A DNA stretch of 39,078 bases, from NCBI GenBank assembly GCA_021806235.1, contig JAJZXU010000032.1, positions 1 through 39,078 on the forward strand, in the 5' to 3' direction. This DNA comes from Thermoplasmata archaeon. Lineage in GTDB: Archaea; Thermoplasmatota; Thermoplasmata; Thermoplasmatales; Thermoplasmataceae. Shown in pieces: positions 8,450 to 17,996 of the stretch; the first letter of the stretch is position 1; the number at the start of each line of letters is the position of its first letter. Below the pieces are notes generated by a model that was not told where the DNA came from, searched no databases, and was given only the letters and a program-made list of their open reading frames with translations. Position numbers and translations under genes: made by a program.

Positions 8450-9726
8450 ATATTTTACTTATAGGTAGCGGTGGAAGGGAGGATGCGGTTGCAAGGAAGA
8501 TCGTTGAAAAGGATAATTTATATTCTGTGATAACAAATGAAAACCCCTCAGTAATAAATTTATCGCAGAGATATATGAAATACAATGAGGAAAATTATAA
8601 TGAAATTATAAAGTTTTCAAATGAGTATAAAATTGATATCGCATTTGTAAGCCCTGATGAAATCTTAAATACGGAACTTGTAAATGTATTAGGGGAAAAT
8701 CATATACCGGTAGCATCACCAACAAAAAATGCTGCCATGATAGAAACATCAAAGGAGTATATGAGATACATAATGGATAAATACAGAATAAGGGGCAATA
8801 TTGAAAATGAAGTAATAGACAATTATGATGACCTGAAGAAATTTTTTAATGGCAACGACAGGGAATATGCAATAAAACCCCTGGGGTTAACTGGAGGCAA
8901 GGGCGTTAAGGTTATGGGCCTGCAGTTGAAAAATAAGAATGAGGCAATAGAATATGCAGGGAAAATAATAAACCGGGATAAAAAGGTATTAATTGAAAGG
9001 AGGGAAATTGGAGAGGAGTTTTCCATACAGGCATTTTCTGATGGGAAGAGAATTGTATGTATGCCTGTTGCACAGGATTATAAAAGATTATACGAGGGTG
9101 ATTATGGTCCAAATACCGGCGGAATGGGTTCAATCACAGATAAAAATTTTTCATTGCCATTTTTAAATGATAAAACCGTGGAGGATGCAAAAAATATTTT
9201 AAATGAAATAATAATATCAATGAGAAAAGAAGATAATGAATTTAAGGGCATAATTTACGGCCAGTTCATGGCTACCGAAAACGGTGTTAAGGTAATAGAA
9301 GTAAATTCAAGATTTGCCGATCCTGAGGGAATTAATGTATTAACATTGCTGAAATCAAACATAGTTGATATTTTCCTTGATATTTACAGCGGCACATTGA
9401 AAGATAATATAAAATTTGATAATAGGGCGACTGTTTTAAAATATGTAGTTCCTCCGGGCTATGGTGTAAAACCAGTAGAAACAGAACTGGCAATTAAAGA
9501 TAATATAGAAACCAATAGTTTTAAACTGTATTATTCATCTGTTTCCGGTGAATTGACCAGAGTTAAAACAACCGGATCAAGGGCCCTGGCACTTGTGGGA
9601 ATAGCCGATTCAATATATGAGGCATCGGATATAGTCGAATACAATTTAAAGAATATAACTGGCAATTATTATATGAGGCACGATATTGGAACAAGAGATA
9701 TGGTGGGGAAGAAAATTAAACTTTAA
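8446..9726 (+). CDS. purD: Phosphoribosylamine-glycine ligase (GARS)
   Basis: 426 aa, normal length. It makes glycinamide ribonucleotide from phosphoribosylamine, glycine and ATP in de novo purine synthesis. The N-terminal MNILLIGSGGREDA motif, the ATP-grasp lysine region (IKPLGLTGGKGVKVM, about 144-158), the GPNTGGMGS motif (about 221-229) and the metal-binding EVNSRFADPE (about 284-293) are all present. It overlaps scpB upstream (ATGA), and its end overlaps by 11 bases the convergent gene ending at 9716. Confidence 0.96.
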   Translation: MNILLIGSGGREDAVARKIVEKDNLYSVITNENPSVINLSQRYMKYNEENYNEIIKFSNEYKIDIAFVSPDEILNTELVNVLGENHIPVASPTKNAAMIETSKEYMRYIMDKYRIRGNIENEVIDNYDDLKKFFNGNDREYAIKPLGLTGGKGVKVMGLQLKNKNEAIEYAGKIINRDKKVLIERREIGEEFSIQAFSDGKRIVCMPVAQDYKRLYEGDYGPNTGGMGSITDKNFSLPFLNDKTVEDAKNILNEIIISMRKEDNEFKGIIYGQFMATENGVKVIEVNSRFADPEGINVLTLLKSNIVDIFLDIYSGTLKDNIKFDNRATVLKYVVPPGYGVKPVETELAIKDNIETNSFKLYYSSVSGELTRVKTTGSRALALVGIADSIYEASDIVEYNLKNITGNYYMRHDIGTRDMVGKKIKL

Positions 9727-10615
9727 TTTTACCAAATATTCTCGGTGTAACGTTATTATTTGATAATATTATATTATCCCTGATCACCGGTAATTTCTTT
9801 TCAAATATTATCCTATCATTTTCAAATTTTCCCCTCTGGTATCTCATCATATCCGATAAAAATACCTCAAAGTTATCAGTCAATTCTATTTTTAAACTGT
9901 TTTGAACTGTTATTTTACCCTTTATTACATCCCTGTATTCAAATGGCTTATCAGAGATAAACATGCCACGTGACATATCCGTAGGCTCTATGTTTTTCAG
10001 TGCTAACCCCACTCTTGAACCGGCATTTGCGGTATCTACATCAACATCGTTCATCTGAATGGATTTTACTTCTATTTCCCTGTCTATATCGGATAAAATC
10101 ATTTTATCATGCTTTTTAACCGTACCGGATATCACAAAACCCAGGGCAACAGTGCCAACACCCCTTACCTTAAAAAAATGGTCTATTACCGTTAAATTTC
10201 TACTGTTATCACGGTTTATTTTTACATTTTTTATTTCGTCCACAAGCTCCATGGGTTTTCCATCAAAGAATCTGTAATTTTTTAAATTTGTATTCCCTAT
10301 TATTTTCCTTATTAACTCCTTCCTATCATCATCCGCAATAATAAAACCATGCTCCTTCTGCATTAAATCCAGTGTTACAATAACCTCACCGAGATTTTTA
10401 TCTATGTTTCTGGCATTGATTACCGCAATATCTGCAGGAAATATTGAATCGGTTAATGATGATACCTTCTCCGGATACTTTACCGCTTCTATAAATGTGA
10501 AAATATTATCCTCATCCTTTCTGTGGTATAACTGTATATCACTATTTGTTCCTATTTTGGCTATTTCTTTAACATATTCTGATGAATTGTATGCAAAAAC
10601 ATTATATGATTCCAT
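9716..10615 (-). CDS. EF-Tu/SelB-like protein with degenerate GTPase domain
   Basis: 299 aa. Residues about 146-226 form a clear EF-Tu domain 2: HFFKVRGVGTVALGFVISG...AGSRVGLALKNI...RGMFIS, followed by a domain-3-like strand region. Residues 1-130 look like a collapsed G domain: the order of strands and helices remains (DIAVINARNI...GEVIVTLDLM), but the P-loop GxxxxGK[ST], DxxG and NKxD motifs are all missing. It should not bind GTP conventionally. Homologues are often labelled EF-Tu domain 2 or SelB-like in archaea; the role is unknown, possibly binding a tRNA or ribosomal partner. It lies 32 bases after hemH on the same strand, with A/T-rich sequence between that could hold its own promoter. 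Confidence 0.75.
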   Translation of the reverse strand: MESYNVFAYNSSEYVKEIAKIGTNSDIQLYHRKDEDNIFTFIEAVKYPEKVSSLTDSIFPADIAVINARNIDKNLGEVIVTLDLMQKEHGFIIADDDRKELIRKIIGNTNLKNYRFFDGKPMELVDEIKNVKINRDNSRNLTVIDHFFKVRGVGTVALGFVISGTVKKHDKMILSDIDREIEVKSIQMNDVDVDTANAGSRVGLALKNIEPTDMSRGMFISDKPFEYRDVIKGKITVQNSLKIELTDNFEVFLSDMMRYQRGKFENDRIIFEKKLPVIRDNIILSNNNVTPRIFGKIKV

Positions 10616-10647
10616 TATACTGTATTTTATAAAAATATATATAATTT

Positions 10648-11508
10648 TTATAGATTTTTTAATATTACATTTTTCAACAGTATTATTAATTCATCCGATG
10701 CCGATGGTGTTACTGCCCTTCCGTATCTGATACTGTTTTCTTCAATAAAGTCCCTGTATTTTCTGTCAAGGTCGTATAATATTTCTAGATGTTCATACAG
10801 GAATCCTACAGGTATTACCAGTAAATTATCTATTCTGTCCCTTTTGAAATTATCCATTAATGAATATATTGATGGCTCTATCCATCTACCGTGTTTTCCC
10901 TGGGAATAAAAGGCAGTATAGTAATTTTTTAATCCCATTATCCCGGATATTTCACTGGCTTTACTGTACAGGCTATTAATATAACTAGTTTCATCATCAA
11001 TTAAGGGTAAACTGTGTGCAGTAAATAAAAAGTTATCATAATCATATACATATTTGCTTATTTCCTTAACCCAGAGATAATTAAACATTTTATCTTCAAG
11101 CCCATTTATAAATTTTATATTTACATTCTTGGTTTTCAGTGCATTGTTAAGCGGTATTTCATATGATTTACTCACGTTGTTTGATCTGAATGCGAATAAT
11201 GGCAGTGCTATTACCTTATCATTACTGTTAATCCCTGAAACGGCATCTTCAATTGATGGTTTCCAGTGCTTGTATGCCTCTATTATTTCAAAATCACCAT
11301 ATTTATTCAATAATTTACCCAGTTTATCCATTATATTTTTAATGATGTTATTTGATGGGGATTCCCCATTTACCATTTCATATTTTTTAATATTTTCTTT
11401 CATAACATCATCAGGTACAGATTTACCGTTGAATATGCCGCCTAAATATTCAGGCACATCCCCTGTTCTCTCTGGACTGCCATAACTCAGTAAAATTACC
11501 TTATACAT
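10648..11508 (-). CDS. hemH: Ferrochelatase (proto- or coproporphyrin type)
   Basis: 286 aa. It inserts Fe2+ into a porphyrin. The catalytic His is in FTAHSLP (H165) and the partner Glu in EHLEILYD (E242); ALPLFAFRSNN (101-111) is the expected active-site strand. There is no Cys-rich tail for a [2Fe-2S] cluster, as in short microbial enzymes, and no membrane segment. Sequence alone does not say whether coproporphyrin III or protoporphyrin IX is the substrate. It follows hemE by 42 bases on the same strand. Confidence 0.94.
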   Translation of the reverse strand: MYKVILLSYGSPERTGDVPEYLGGIFNGKSVPDDVMKENIKKYEMVNGESPSNNIIKNIMDKLGKLLNKYGDFEIIEAYKHWKPSIEDAVSGINSNDKVIALPLFAFRSNNVSKSYEIPLNNALKTKNVNIKFINGLEDKMFNYLWVKEISKYVYDYDNFLFTAHSLPLIDDETSYINSLYSKASEISGIMGLKNYYTAFYSQGKHGRWIEPSIYSLMDNFKRDRIDNLLVIPVGFLYEHLEILYDLDRKYRDFIEENSIRYGRAVTPSASDELIILLKNVILKNL

Positions 11509-11550
11509 ATGAGGTTATTGATTAAAAAGATTTATAATTTTATAAAAAAT

Positions 11551-12561
11551 TTATTTATTAAAATTATGAACTGCATTAACTATAGATTTTAATGTGCCTG
11601 CCTGTGTATCCGGTAAAACGCCATGGCCCAGATTAAATATATAATTATCCTTATCAAAATTTTGATTTAAAATATACCGGGATTCACTTATTGCATAATT
11701 TTCGCTGTACTGGACAGTATATGGATCCAGATTGCCCTGTAAACCTATTTCATTATTCAAAATTTTTCTTGCATCATTCAGGCTTATCTTCCAGTCAACG
11801 CTTAAGAAATCTGGATTTATCTCATTAAAAACGTTTATCATACCGGAATTGCCTGTTGCAAAGTATATTACCGGTATTTTTCCCTTAAATTCATTTACTA
11901 TTTCTATAATGTCATTCTTTACATAATTATTAAATGTATACGGTGATAATGCACCCAGCCACGAATCAAAAATTTGAATTGCATCAACGCCTGCACTTAC
12001 CTGCATCCTTAGATAATCTATAATCATGTTTTTTATTATTTTTTTATAATCTCTGAATTTATCATCCGTTAACATTATTTTCCTTGTATAATTTAAATTG
12101 TTGTCCGGTGTCCCGGATAAGATATATGATAAAATTGTGATTATCCCACCTGAAAAACCTATTAACGGTGTATCGTGGTGTTTTTCCCTGAATAATTTGA
12201 TGGCATCATATGTTGCGTATTTTAAATTGGATTTATCAAATTCATATATATCCTTTAAATCCCTGTTAGTTCTGTAACCATTGTATATAACCGGCCCGGA
12301 TGAATTGAAATCTATTTTATAACCCATTGCTTCCAAGGGCAATATAATATCGGCAAATATTATTGCCGCATCAACGTTTAATAGTTTTACAGGTTCATAT
12401 GTTATTTTTTCGGTAATTTCAGGATTCATGCATATTTCCCTTATACTGTATTTTTTTCTGATCTCCTTATATGCATCCATATACCTTCCGGCCTGCCGCA
12501 TGAACCATACAGGAATTTTTTCTGAATTTTTATTCCTAACTGTTTCTAAAAAATTATTCAT
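11551..12561 (-). CDS. hemE: Uroporphyrinogen III decarboxylase
   Basis: 336 aa from the ATG at 12561, which overlaps the asnS stop as ATGA and gives the standard N-terminus; an upstream ATG at 12630 adds 23 residues of asnS-shadow sequence and is unlikely. It removes four carboxyls from uroporphyrinogen III to give coproporphyrinogen III. Signatures: [12 protein letters not shown] near the start (17-28), the FADIILP segment with the catalytic Asp, DSWLGALSP and, near the C-terminus, [10 protein letters not shown]. It is part of asnS-hemE-hemH. Confidence 0.95.
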   Translation of the reverse strand: MNNFLETVRNKNSEKIPVWFMRQAGRYMDAYKEIRKKYSIREICMNPEITEKITYEPVKLLNVDAAIIFADIILPLEAMGYKIDFNSSGPVIYNGYRTNRDLKDIYEFDKSNLKYATYDAIKLFREKHHDTPLIGFSGGIITILSYILSGTPDNNLNYTRKIMLTDDKFRDYKKIIKNMIIDYLRMQVSAGVDAIQIFDSWLGALSPYTFNNYVKNDIIEIVNEFKGKIPVIYFATGNSGMINVFNEINPDFLSVDWKISLNDARKILNNEIGLQGNLDPYTVQYSENYAISESRYILNQNFDKDNYIFNLGHGVLPDTQAGTLKSIVNAVHNFNK

Positions 12562-13850
12562 GGCTTTACCCTTCTGATTGTTCTGGGATATGGTATGGAC
12601 TCCTTTATGTTGCTTAAACCACAGATCCATGTTACAAGCCTGTCCATGCCAAGACCAAAGCCACTATGTGGTATGCTCCCATATTTCCTTAAATCCACAT
12701 ACCAGTAATAATCCTCGGGATTTAAGTTACTGTTTTTAATTCTTTCCAGTAATTCATTTAAATCGTATATCCTTTCACCGCCGCCTACAACCTCACCATA
12801 ACCCTCCGGGGCAAGCATATCGTGGCATAAAATTTCTCCTGGGTTATCCGGATCCGGCCTGTGATAGAATGTTTTCAACGATTCGGGATAACCGGTAACA
12901 AATATGGGGTTATCATAGTGAACCATTATATTATACTCCTCATCAGCACCAAGGTCATCGCCATATTTTAAATTTAATCCAAAATCCTTTTTTGATTTCT
13001 CAATTAAATCCCTGTATTTTATTCTCTGAAATGGAGTTTTTATTTTCCTTAAAATGTTTATATCCCTGCCTATTATTTTTAAATCATTTTCATTGTTTTT
13101 TATAACTTCATCTATGATGTATTTTATTAGGTTTTCCTCATCCTCCATCATATCCTCATTATTATACCATGCCACTTCCGCCTCGGCATGCCAGTATTCA
13201 GATAGATGCCTTCTTGTTCTTGACTTTTCGGCCCTAAAACTTGGGGATACTGTAAATACCTTTTCCAGACTGTATATCAATGTTTCTAGATAAAACTGTG
13301 AGCTCTGTGTCAGATTTACCTTCTCCCCAAAGTAATCAACATTAAATAGGGATGCCCCACCTTCAGTGGCTGTTGAAACAAACATCGGCGCCTGGACCTG
13401 GTAATAATCATTTTTATAAAAAAAATCATTAAATGCCCTGAACACGGTTGACCTGACTTTCAATATGGATGTAAATTCCCTGCTCCTTAGCCATAAATGC
13501 CGGTTATCAAGTAAAAATTCTTCTCCCAAATCCTTTGTTATGGGAAAATTTTCATTCCTTTCATATATTTTATAGGATAATATTGATAATTCATAGCCGG
13601 TTACTGCCCTATCCTCTTTTCTTACAGTACCTGACAATTCGATGCTACTTTCTACTGTTAATGATGATAATTCCTTCATTGAGTTTTCATCAAGTTTTTC
13701 TGATGAGGCTATACACTGTATTATATTGGATGAATCCCTCAGCACAATAAACGTTATTTTTCCTGAACTCCTGATCCTGTATACCCAGCCCCTTATGCTC
13801 ACTTCTCTGCCTGTAAACTTATCCGATAGTATATAATTTATTTTTTCCAT
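12558..13850 (-). CDS. asnS: Asparaginyl-tRNA synthetase
   Basis: 430 aa, class II. An N-terminal OB fold (about 1-100) binds the anticodon. Motif 2 appears as [22 protein letters not shown] (about 205-226); the [11 protein letters not shown] form, with Glu-rich acceptor residues, is that of AsnRS rather than AspRS. Motif 3 is GFGLGMDRL (about 397-405). It charges tRNA-Asn with asparagine. It is first in a minus-strand cluster with hemE and hemH; coupling a tRNA synthetase to haem genes is probably just operon packing. Archaeal AsnRS and AspRS are close, so confusion is possible but not favoured. Confidence 0.9.
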   Translation of the reverse strand: MEKINYILSDKFTGREVSIRGWVYRIRSSGKITFIVLRDSSNIIQCIASSEKLDENSMKELSSLTVESSIELSGTVRKEDRAVTGYELSILSYKIYERNENFPITKDLGEEFLLDNRHLWLRSREFTSILKVRSTVFRAFNDFFYKNDYYQVQAPMFVSTATEGGASLFNVDYFGEKVNLTQSSQFYLETLIYSLEKVFTVSPSFRAEKSRTRRHLSEYWHAEAEVAWYNNEDMMEDEENLIKYIIDEVIKNNENDLKIIGRDINILRKIKTPFQRIKYRDLIEKSKKDFGLNLKYGDDLGADEEYNIMVHYDNPIFVTGYPESLKTFYHRPDPDNPGEILCHDMLAPEGYGEVVGGGERIYDLNELLERIKNSNLNPEDYYWYVDLRKYGSIPHSGFGLGMDRLVTWICGLSNIKESIPYPRTIRRVKP

Positions 13851-13944
13851 TGTATGCTAATATTAATTTAAGATATATTTTTTTAGAATTTTTAAACCAA
13901 TACATAAATATTTATAACATTATTAAATCAATTATTAACCTTTT

Positions 13945-13951
13945 AAAGGAG
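13945..13951 (+). promoter_or_regulatory. Shine-Dalgarno AAAGGAG that sets the rpo7 start
   Basis: AAAGGAG lies 7 bases before the ATG at 13959 but only 1 base before the in-frame ATG at 13953, so translation should begin at 13959. It stands out because most first genes in the window lack a ribosome binding site. Confidence 0.75.
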
Positions 13952-13958
13952 AATGAAT

Positions 13959-14537
13959 ATGTACATATTACTTGAGGATGAATACGTGATTAGGGTACCG
14001 CCGGAGTTATTGAATGAAAGTTATACTGAAGCAGTTAAAGAAGCTTCCAGGGTAATGCTTGAGGGAAAATTAATAGATATAAAGGATGATGGGGAAAAGG
14101 TTACAGGCAAATCATATGTTGTTTCAATAAACAGCATAGAATTAAAGGGAGAAGGAACAATAGTTCATGGCGATGGCGGGGTTTACCAGACAATAAAATA
14201 TAAAGCACTTGCATATTTACCAAAAATGCAGGAAGTTGTGGACGGCATAGTTGTTTCCATACAGAAGTTTGGTGCCTTTATAAAATTCGGGCCGTTTGAG
14301 GGTTTGTTGCATATAAGTCAGATAATGGAGGATTCAATAAATGTGGATCTTGAAAATCAGAGACTTATTGGAAAAGATACAAAGATGGATCTAAAGGCTG
14401 GAGATAAAATAAGGGTGAGGATAGTTGCACTGAATCTTGCATCTGCCTCATTATCGGATAGCAAAATAGGATTTACTGCAAAACAACCCGGCCTTGGAAA
14501 GGAAGAATGGCTGAAACACGAAAATATAAAAAATTGA
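13959..14537 (+). CDS. rpoE1: RNA polymerase subunit Rpo7 (E')
   Basis: 192 aa from the ATG at 13959. Rpo7 with Rpo4 forms the stalk of archaeal RNA polymerase, helping open-complex formation and RNA binding. The N-terminal tip domain (MYILLEDEYVIRVPPELL) and a C-terminal S1 RNA-binding domain (about residues 88-165: YLPKMQEVVDGIVVSIQKFG...GLLHISQI) are complete. It leads the plus-strand operon with spt4, dephospho-CoA kinase, rps24e and rps27ae, a conserved archaeal arrangement. Confidence 0.96.
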   Translation: MYILLEDEYVIRVPPELLNESYTEAVKEASRVMLEGKLIDIKDDGEKVTGKSYVVSINSIELKGEGTIVHGDGGVYQTIKYKALAYLPKMQEVVDGIVVSIQKFGAFIKFGPFEGLLHISQIMEDSINVDLENQRLIGKDTKMDLKAGDKIRVRIVALNLASASLSDSKIGFTAKQPGLGKEEWLKHENIKN

Positions 14538-14546
14538 GGCATAAAA

Positions 14547-14738
14547 ATGAAAAAAGTATATAAGGCATGTAAAATATGTAAAAGAATAACCACAGACGAT
14601 GTTTGCCCCGTACATGGTGATGAGAAGACGAGGGAGGACTGGTTTGGATTTTTGCAGATAAATGATGTAAATTCTAAAATTGCAAAAAAAGCAGAAATAA
14701 ATGAAAACGGTTTGTATGCAATTAAAGTTAGATCATGA
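14547..14738 (+). CDS. spt4: Transcription elongation factor Spt4 (RpoE'')
   Basis: 63 aa. A zinc site is formed by C8-xx-C11 and, further on, C20-P-V-H23-G, a small variation on the usual four-Cys site with His as a ligand. WFGFLQINDV is the conserved strand that meets Spt5. It forms Spt4/5, a processivity factor clamped on RNA polymerase. It starts 9 bases after rpo7 and overlaps the next gene. Confidence 0.93.
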   Translation: MKKVYKACKICKRITTDDVCPVHGDEKTREDWFGFLQINDVNSKIAKKAEINENGLYAIKVRS

Positions 14739-15219
14739 TATAATTATAAACGAAAAAACAAGGGCATGGATTAAAAATTTTAAATACACGTTATGCACTG
14801 TAAATGATATAAAAAAGTTTGCGGGGAATAATAAAATTATATCTGTGGGGGATGTAACAACGGAAAATCTGGAAAATAACGGTATAAACATATTTCTTGA
14901 AGTCGTAGACCTCAAAACAAAAAGAGAAAATAAAAATTTTAAACATGTGGAAAATTCAATAGAGGTTGATAACCCAAACGGCATTATAACAAAAAAACTG
15001 ATGGATATACTGTATACTTCAATTATTTCCGGGAGAAGCAACAGGATAGAAATAAACGGCGAGGAAGATTTAGCTGTTATACCAATAATCTTTTATGCAG
15101 ATAATAATACAGTAATAGTTTATGGTGTACCTGATACAGGTATGGCATATATAAAAGTTGATAAACAGATAAAGGAAATGGTAAACAATATGTTAATGGA
15201 GATGAATAAAAATGAGTGA
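14716..15219 (+). CDS. GTP-dependent dephospho-CoA kinase (DUF359)
   Basis: About 167 aa. It phosphorylates dephospho-CoA to CoA using GTP, the archaeal last step of CoA synthesis. Family motifs seen: [23 protein letters not shown] and [11 protein letters not shown] followed by [11 protein letters not shown]. This gene sits between spt4 and rps24e in many archaea, which supports the call. Start uncertain: ATG at 14716 (used) or at 14701 (172 aa); both overlap spt4 and neither has a ribosome binding site. The usual N-terminal LPxxLR segment is short or missing. Confidence 0.9.
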   Translation: MQLKLDHDIIINEKTRAWIKNFKYTLCTVNDIKKFAGNNKIISVGDVTTENLENNGINIFLEVVDLKTKRENKNFKHVENSIEVDNPNGIITKKLMDILYTSIISGRSNRIEINGEEDLAVIPIIFYADNNTVIVYGVPDTGMAYIKVDKQIKEMVNNMLMEMNKNE

Positions 15220-15529
15220 TGAAACACCAATAAAAAACTTTAAGGTCGATAGTGAAAGGGATAATAAGTTATTATTCAGGAAGGAGATAAAATATACTAT
15301 TGATTTTAAAACTGGAAAAACGGTTAGCAGAGAGGGAATTAAAAATTTATTTGCGGATTATTATAAGGCGGATAAGGAACTTATAATAGTTGATAATAAT
15401 AAACAGGAAACAGGTAAAAACCAGTTAAAGGGCTATGTAAAGATATACGATAATAAGGACCATGCAATGCTTTATGAGCCTGATTACGAGCTTATAAGAA
15501 ACAAATTAAAAGAAAAGGAGAGTAAATAA
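15212..15529 (+). CDS. rps24e: 30S ribosomal protein S24e
   Basis: 105 aa, a normal length. The core [16 protein letters not shown]...[17 protein letters not shown] and [19 protein letters not shown] match the archaeal/eukaryotic S24e family, a small-subunit protein. Its start overlaps the kinase gene by 8 bases and its stop shares a base with the rps27ae start, so translation is coupled. Confidence 0.95.
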   Translation: MSDETPIKNFKVDSERDNKLLFRKEIKYTIDFKTGKTVSREGIKNLFADYYKADKELIIVDNNKQETGKNQLKGYVKIYDNKDHAMLYEPDYELIRNKLKEKESK

Positions 15530-15684
15530 TGGAAAAAAGAGAATTATATGAAGTAAAGGAATCGAAAATAGTCAGAAACAGAAGATTTTGCCCGAGATGT
15601 GGCCCTGGTGTTTTTCTTGGTGAGCATAAGGATAGATTCTCCTGTGGAAAGTGTGGCTATACAGAATTTAAAAAGAAAAAATAA
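15529..15684 (+). CDS. rps27ae: 30S ribosomal protein S27ae, zinc ribbon
   Basis: 51 aa only. Zinc knuckles CPRCG (residues 21-25) and CGKCGY (39-44) flank [13 protein letters not shown], the standard S27ae ribbon; the tail is KKKK. The ATG at 15529 shares its first A with the rps24e TAA (TAATG). It is the last gene of the rpo7 operon and meets the convergent gene at 15689 after 4 bases. Confidence 0.95.
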   Translation: MEKRELYEVKESKIVRNRRFCPRCGPGVFLGEHKDRFSCGKCGYTEFKKKK

Positions 15685-15688
15685 ATTT

Positions 15689-15988
15689 TTATAAATTATA
15701 AATAAGATTTGTGGTATCTCCACCTTCTTTTTCAATTGCAGTTATCCTGCTTTTTATTAATCTAGATGACTCCTTATCCCCTGTCTTCAGGCTTAATAAT
15801 TCAATTAGGTAGGTCATTTCATAATCCAGAATTAGTGCTAAATTTCTTAAATATTCAACGTTTTCATCGCTTATTTTTTTTCTTTTATCCGATACAAAAC
15901 AATCCAGATGTACGGACCCCTCCTTTGTGAAGGTGAACTTTTCTCCTGTTCTTATAGTTTTATTACATAAATAGCAGATGTATTCCAT
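15689..15988 (-). CDS. DUF2175-like archaeal zinc-binding protein
   Basis: 99 aa. N-terminal zinc-finger-like motif C5-xx-C8 and, later, H27-xx-C30 in the sequence FTFTKEGSVHLDCF, the hallmark of the archaeal DUF2175 family; a helical C-terminal half follows. Function unknown. It is convergent with the ribosomal operon and transcribed alone. The zinc site suggests binding to nucleic acid or protein; that is inference. Confidence 0.7.
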   Translation of the reverse strand: MEYICYLCNKTIRTGEKFTFTKEGSVHLDCFVSDKRKKISDENVEYLRNLALILDYEMTYLIELLSLKTGDKESSRLIKSRITAIEKEGGDTTNLIYNL

Positions 15989-16150
15989 AAATCATGATTA
16001 ATTAAAAGATGTTAAATTTATCGTTAACTAATTCTTTACATTTATATTAATAATTATTATAACATAAAACGAATTTAGTAATAATTTTATTTAATATGTA
16101 TTAATTTATAAAAAGAAAAGTTTTATAAAATATAGTGATATTAAGGGAAA

Positions 16151-17905
16151 ATGGAAACTTCTAATTTAAATGGTTATAAAAAGGATTTGAGTTTTATGAA
16201 TCTTGTGATGCTCAACGCAATGGGCATGATCGGTTCAGGCTGGTTATTTGCAGAACTATACACAAGTTCATATGCAGGTCCATTTGGTTCCATATTTTCA
16301 TGGCTCCTGGGCGGCATAATAGTTTTATTTATGGCATTAACATTCATGGAGGTTTCATCTGCTTTTCCAAAGGCAGGTGGATCTACACCTATAGGTGAGT
16401 TCTCACATGGCAAACTAGTGGGATTCATAGCAGGCTGGGGTGCATGGCTATCAGATGTAATGACACCGCCAATAGAGGCAATAGCCTCGGTGACGTATTT
16501 ATCATTTTTTGTCCCGGGAGTGGTTAATAGCAGCGGTGTTTTACTGCCATTTGGCTATCTGTTTGCTGTAATAATCATGGTGGTTGTTCTTGTAGTTAAC
16601 CTATTTACCGTTAAAACTTTTGGAAATGTTCTGTCCGGGGTTATGATATGGAAATGGGCGATACCATTACTTGTAATACTGACATTCATACCGTTTGTAT
16701 TACATACATCGAATTTTGTGTTATACGGGTCATTTTATCATGGATACTCCGGTGTTTTTTATGCTCTGGTCCTCGGTGGAGTAATATTTTCATTTGAAGG
16801 ATACAGGGCTGCAATAAATATGGCAGGCGAGGCAAAGGATAAAAGTTATATATGGAAATCCGTAATAGTGGCATTATTACTTGTGATGGCATTATATATA
16901 TCATTACAGGTAGCCTTTGTAGGTGCAATAAACTGGTCCACATTTTCTGTCAGTCCCGGCAACTGGGGTGGATTAAGCTCCTCAATAATATCTGGTCCAT
17001 TTGCCCAGGAGGCTGCTGCAGCGGGTTTAGGCTGGCTAATAGTGATTTTGATGATCGATGCTGTCATATCCCCGGGAGGTGCTGGTGTGAGTTATGCAGC
17101 ATATCCCTCAAGAATATTTCAATCAATGTCAGAGTATGGCTATGCACCTGAAAATTTCTCTGAATTAAGCAAAAATCATGTTCCCGCCAGGGCATTAATT
17201 TTAGGTTTTGTTCTCGGGCTGGTTTTCATATACGAATTTCCTGGATGGGATCTATTAATAGGGATACTGACATCCACACTGGTAATAGCATATATTGTGG
17301 GACCTGCATCGGTAAATGTTCTAAGGAAAACGGCTCCTGAAGTTGAGAGACCCTTTACATTAAGATATGCAAAAATAATAGCCCCGGTAGGATTTATTTT
17401 CACATTCCTTGTTGTATACTGGTCCGGCTGGCCATTATCCGGCGAGGTTGTATTTGTTGTACTGGCAGGATTGTATATGTTTTTATATTACTATAAAAAA
17501 TTGTTCGATGTTTCAAAGGAAGAATATACCTACATATTTACATTTATAGTAACTACTGTAATATTTTCCTTTGCTTTAATACTGCTTTTTAATTTCTATA
17601 GCTATTATTCTCTGGGTATCATAATAGATATTATAGTCGGAATTATAATGATATATTCATTCTTAAAAATGAACAGAATAAACAATGACTCAGATATGGT
17701 CCACGGTTCATGGTTTATATTTACATTATTATCAATAGAGGTCCTGTCATTAATGGGCCCTGAACAGTATGGCGGTTTTAATTATATAAAATTTCCATTT
17801 GATTTTATCGTGGCAGGCATAGTGGCACTCATATTTTATTTATGGTCACAGAATAGCGGAAGGAAAACAGAATCACTGGAGAATTATATAGAATCTATGA
17901 AATAA
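16151..17905 (+). CDS. APC-superfamily amino acid permease
   Basis: 584 aa with about 13-14 membrane helices. The first helix carries the APC substrate-binding break (MLNAMGMIGSGWLFAELYTS, about 20-39), and SFEGYRAAINMAGEAKD (about 216-232) is the conserved helix 6 and loop. It takes up amino acids or polyamines, probably with protons, fitting an acidophile that lives on peptides. Upstream are a TATA-like box and a weak AAGGG ribosome binding site about 5 bases before the ATG. It is about 100 residues longer at the C-terminus than typical APC proteins, the extra being two or three helices. Confidence 0.88.
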   Translation: METSNLNGYKKDLSFMNLVMLNAMGMIGSGWLFAELYTSSYAGPFGSIFSWLLGGIIVLFMALTFMEVSSAFPKAGGSTPIGEFSHGKLVGFIAGWGAWLSDVMTPPIEAIASVTYLSFFVPGVVNSSGVLLPFGYLFAVIIMVVVLVVNLFTVKTFGNVLSGVMIWKWAIPLLVILTFIPFVLHTSNFVLYGSFYHGYSGVFYALVLGGVIFSFEGYRAAINMAGEAKDKSYIWKSVIVALLLVMALYISLQVAFVGAINWSTFSVSPGNWGGLSSSIISGPFAQEAAAAGLGWLIVILMIDAVISPGGAGVSYAAYPSRIFQSMSEYGYAPENFSELSKNHVPARALILGFVLGLVFIYEFPGWDLLIGILTSTLVIAYIVGPASVNVLRKTAPEVERPFTLRYAKIIAPVGFIFTFLVVYWSGWPLSGEVVFVVLAGLYMFLYYYKKLFDVSKEEYTYIFTFIVTTVIFSFALILLFNFYSYYSLGIIIDIIVGIIMIYSFLKMNRINNDSDMVHGSWFIFTLLSIEVLSLMGPEQYGGFNYIKFPFDFIVAGIVALIFYLWSQNSGRKTESLENYIESMK

Positions 17906-17996
17906 TTATATATTTTTAATATTTTATCATATAGATACATATTATATTTGCAATAAAATTATATACATTTATGAATTATCATACAGATTATATTAA

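Noticed and set aside
12562-12630. N-terminal extension of hemE to ATG 12630
   Set aside because: The added 23 residues are antisense-free read-through of the asnS C-terminus in another frame; the ATGA overlap at 12561 gives the family-standard start.
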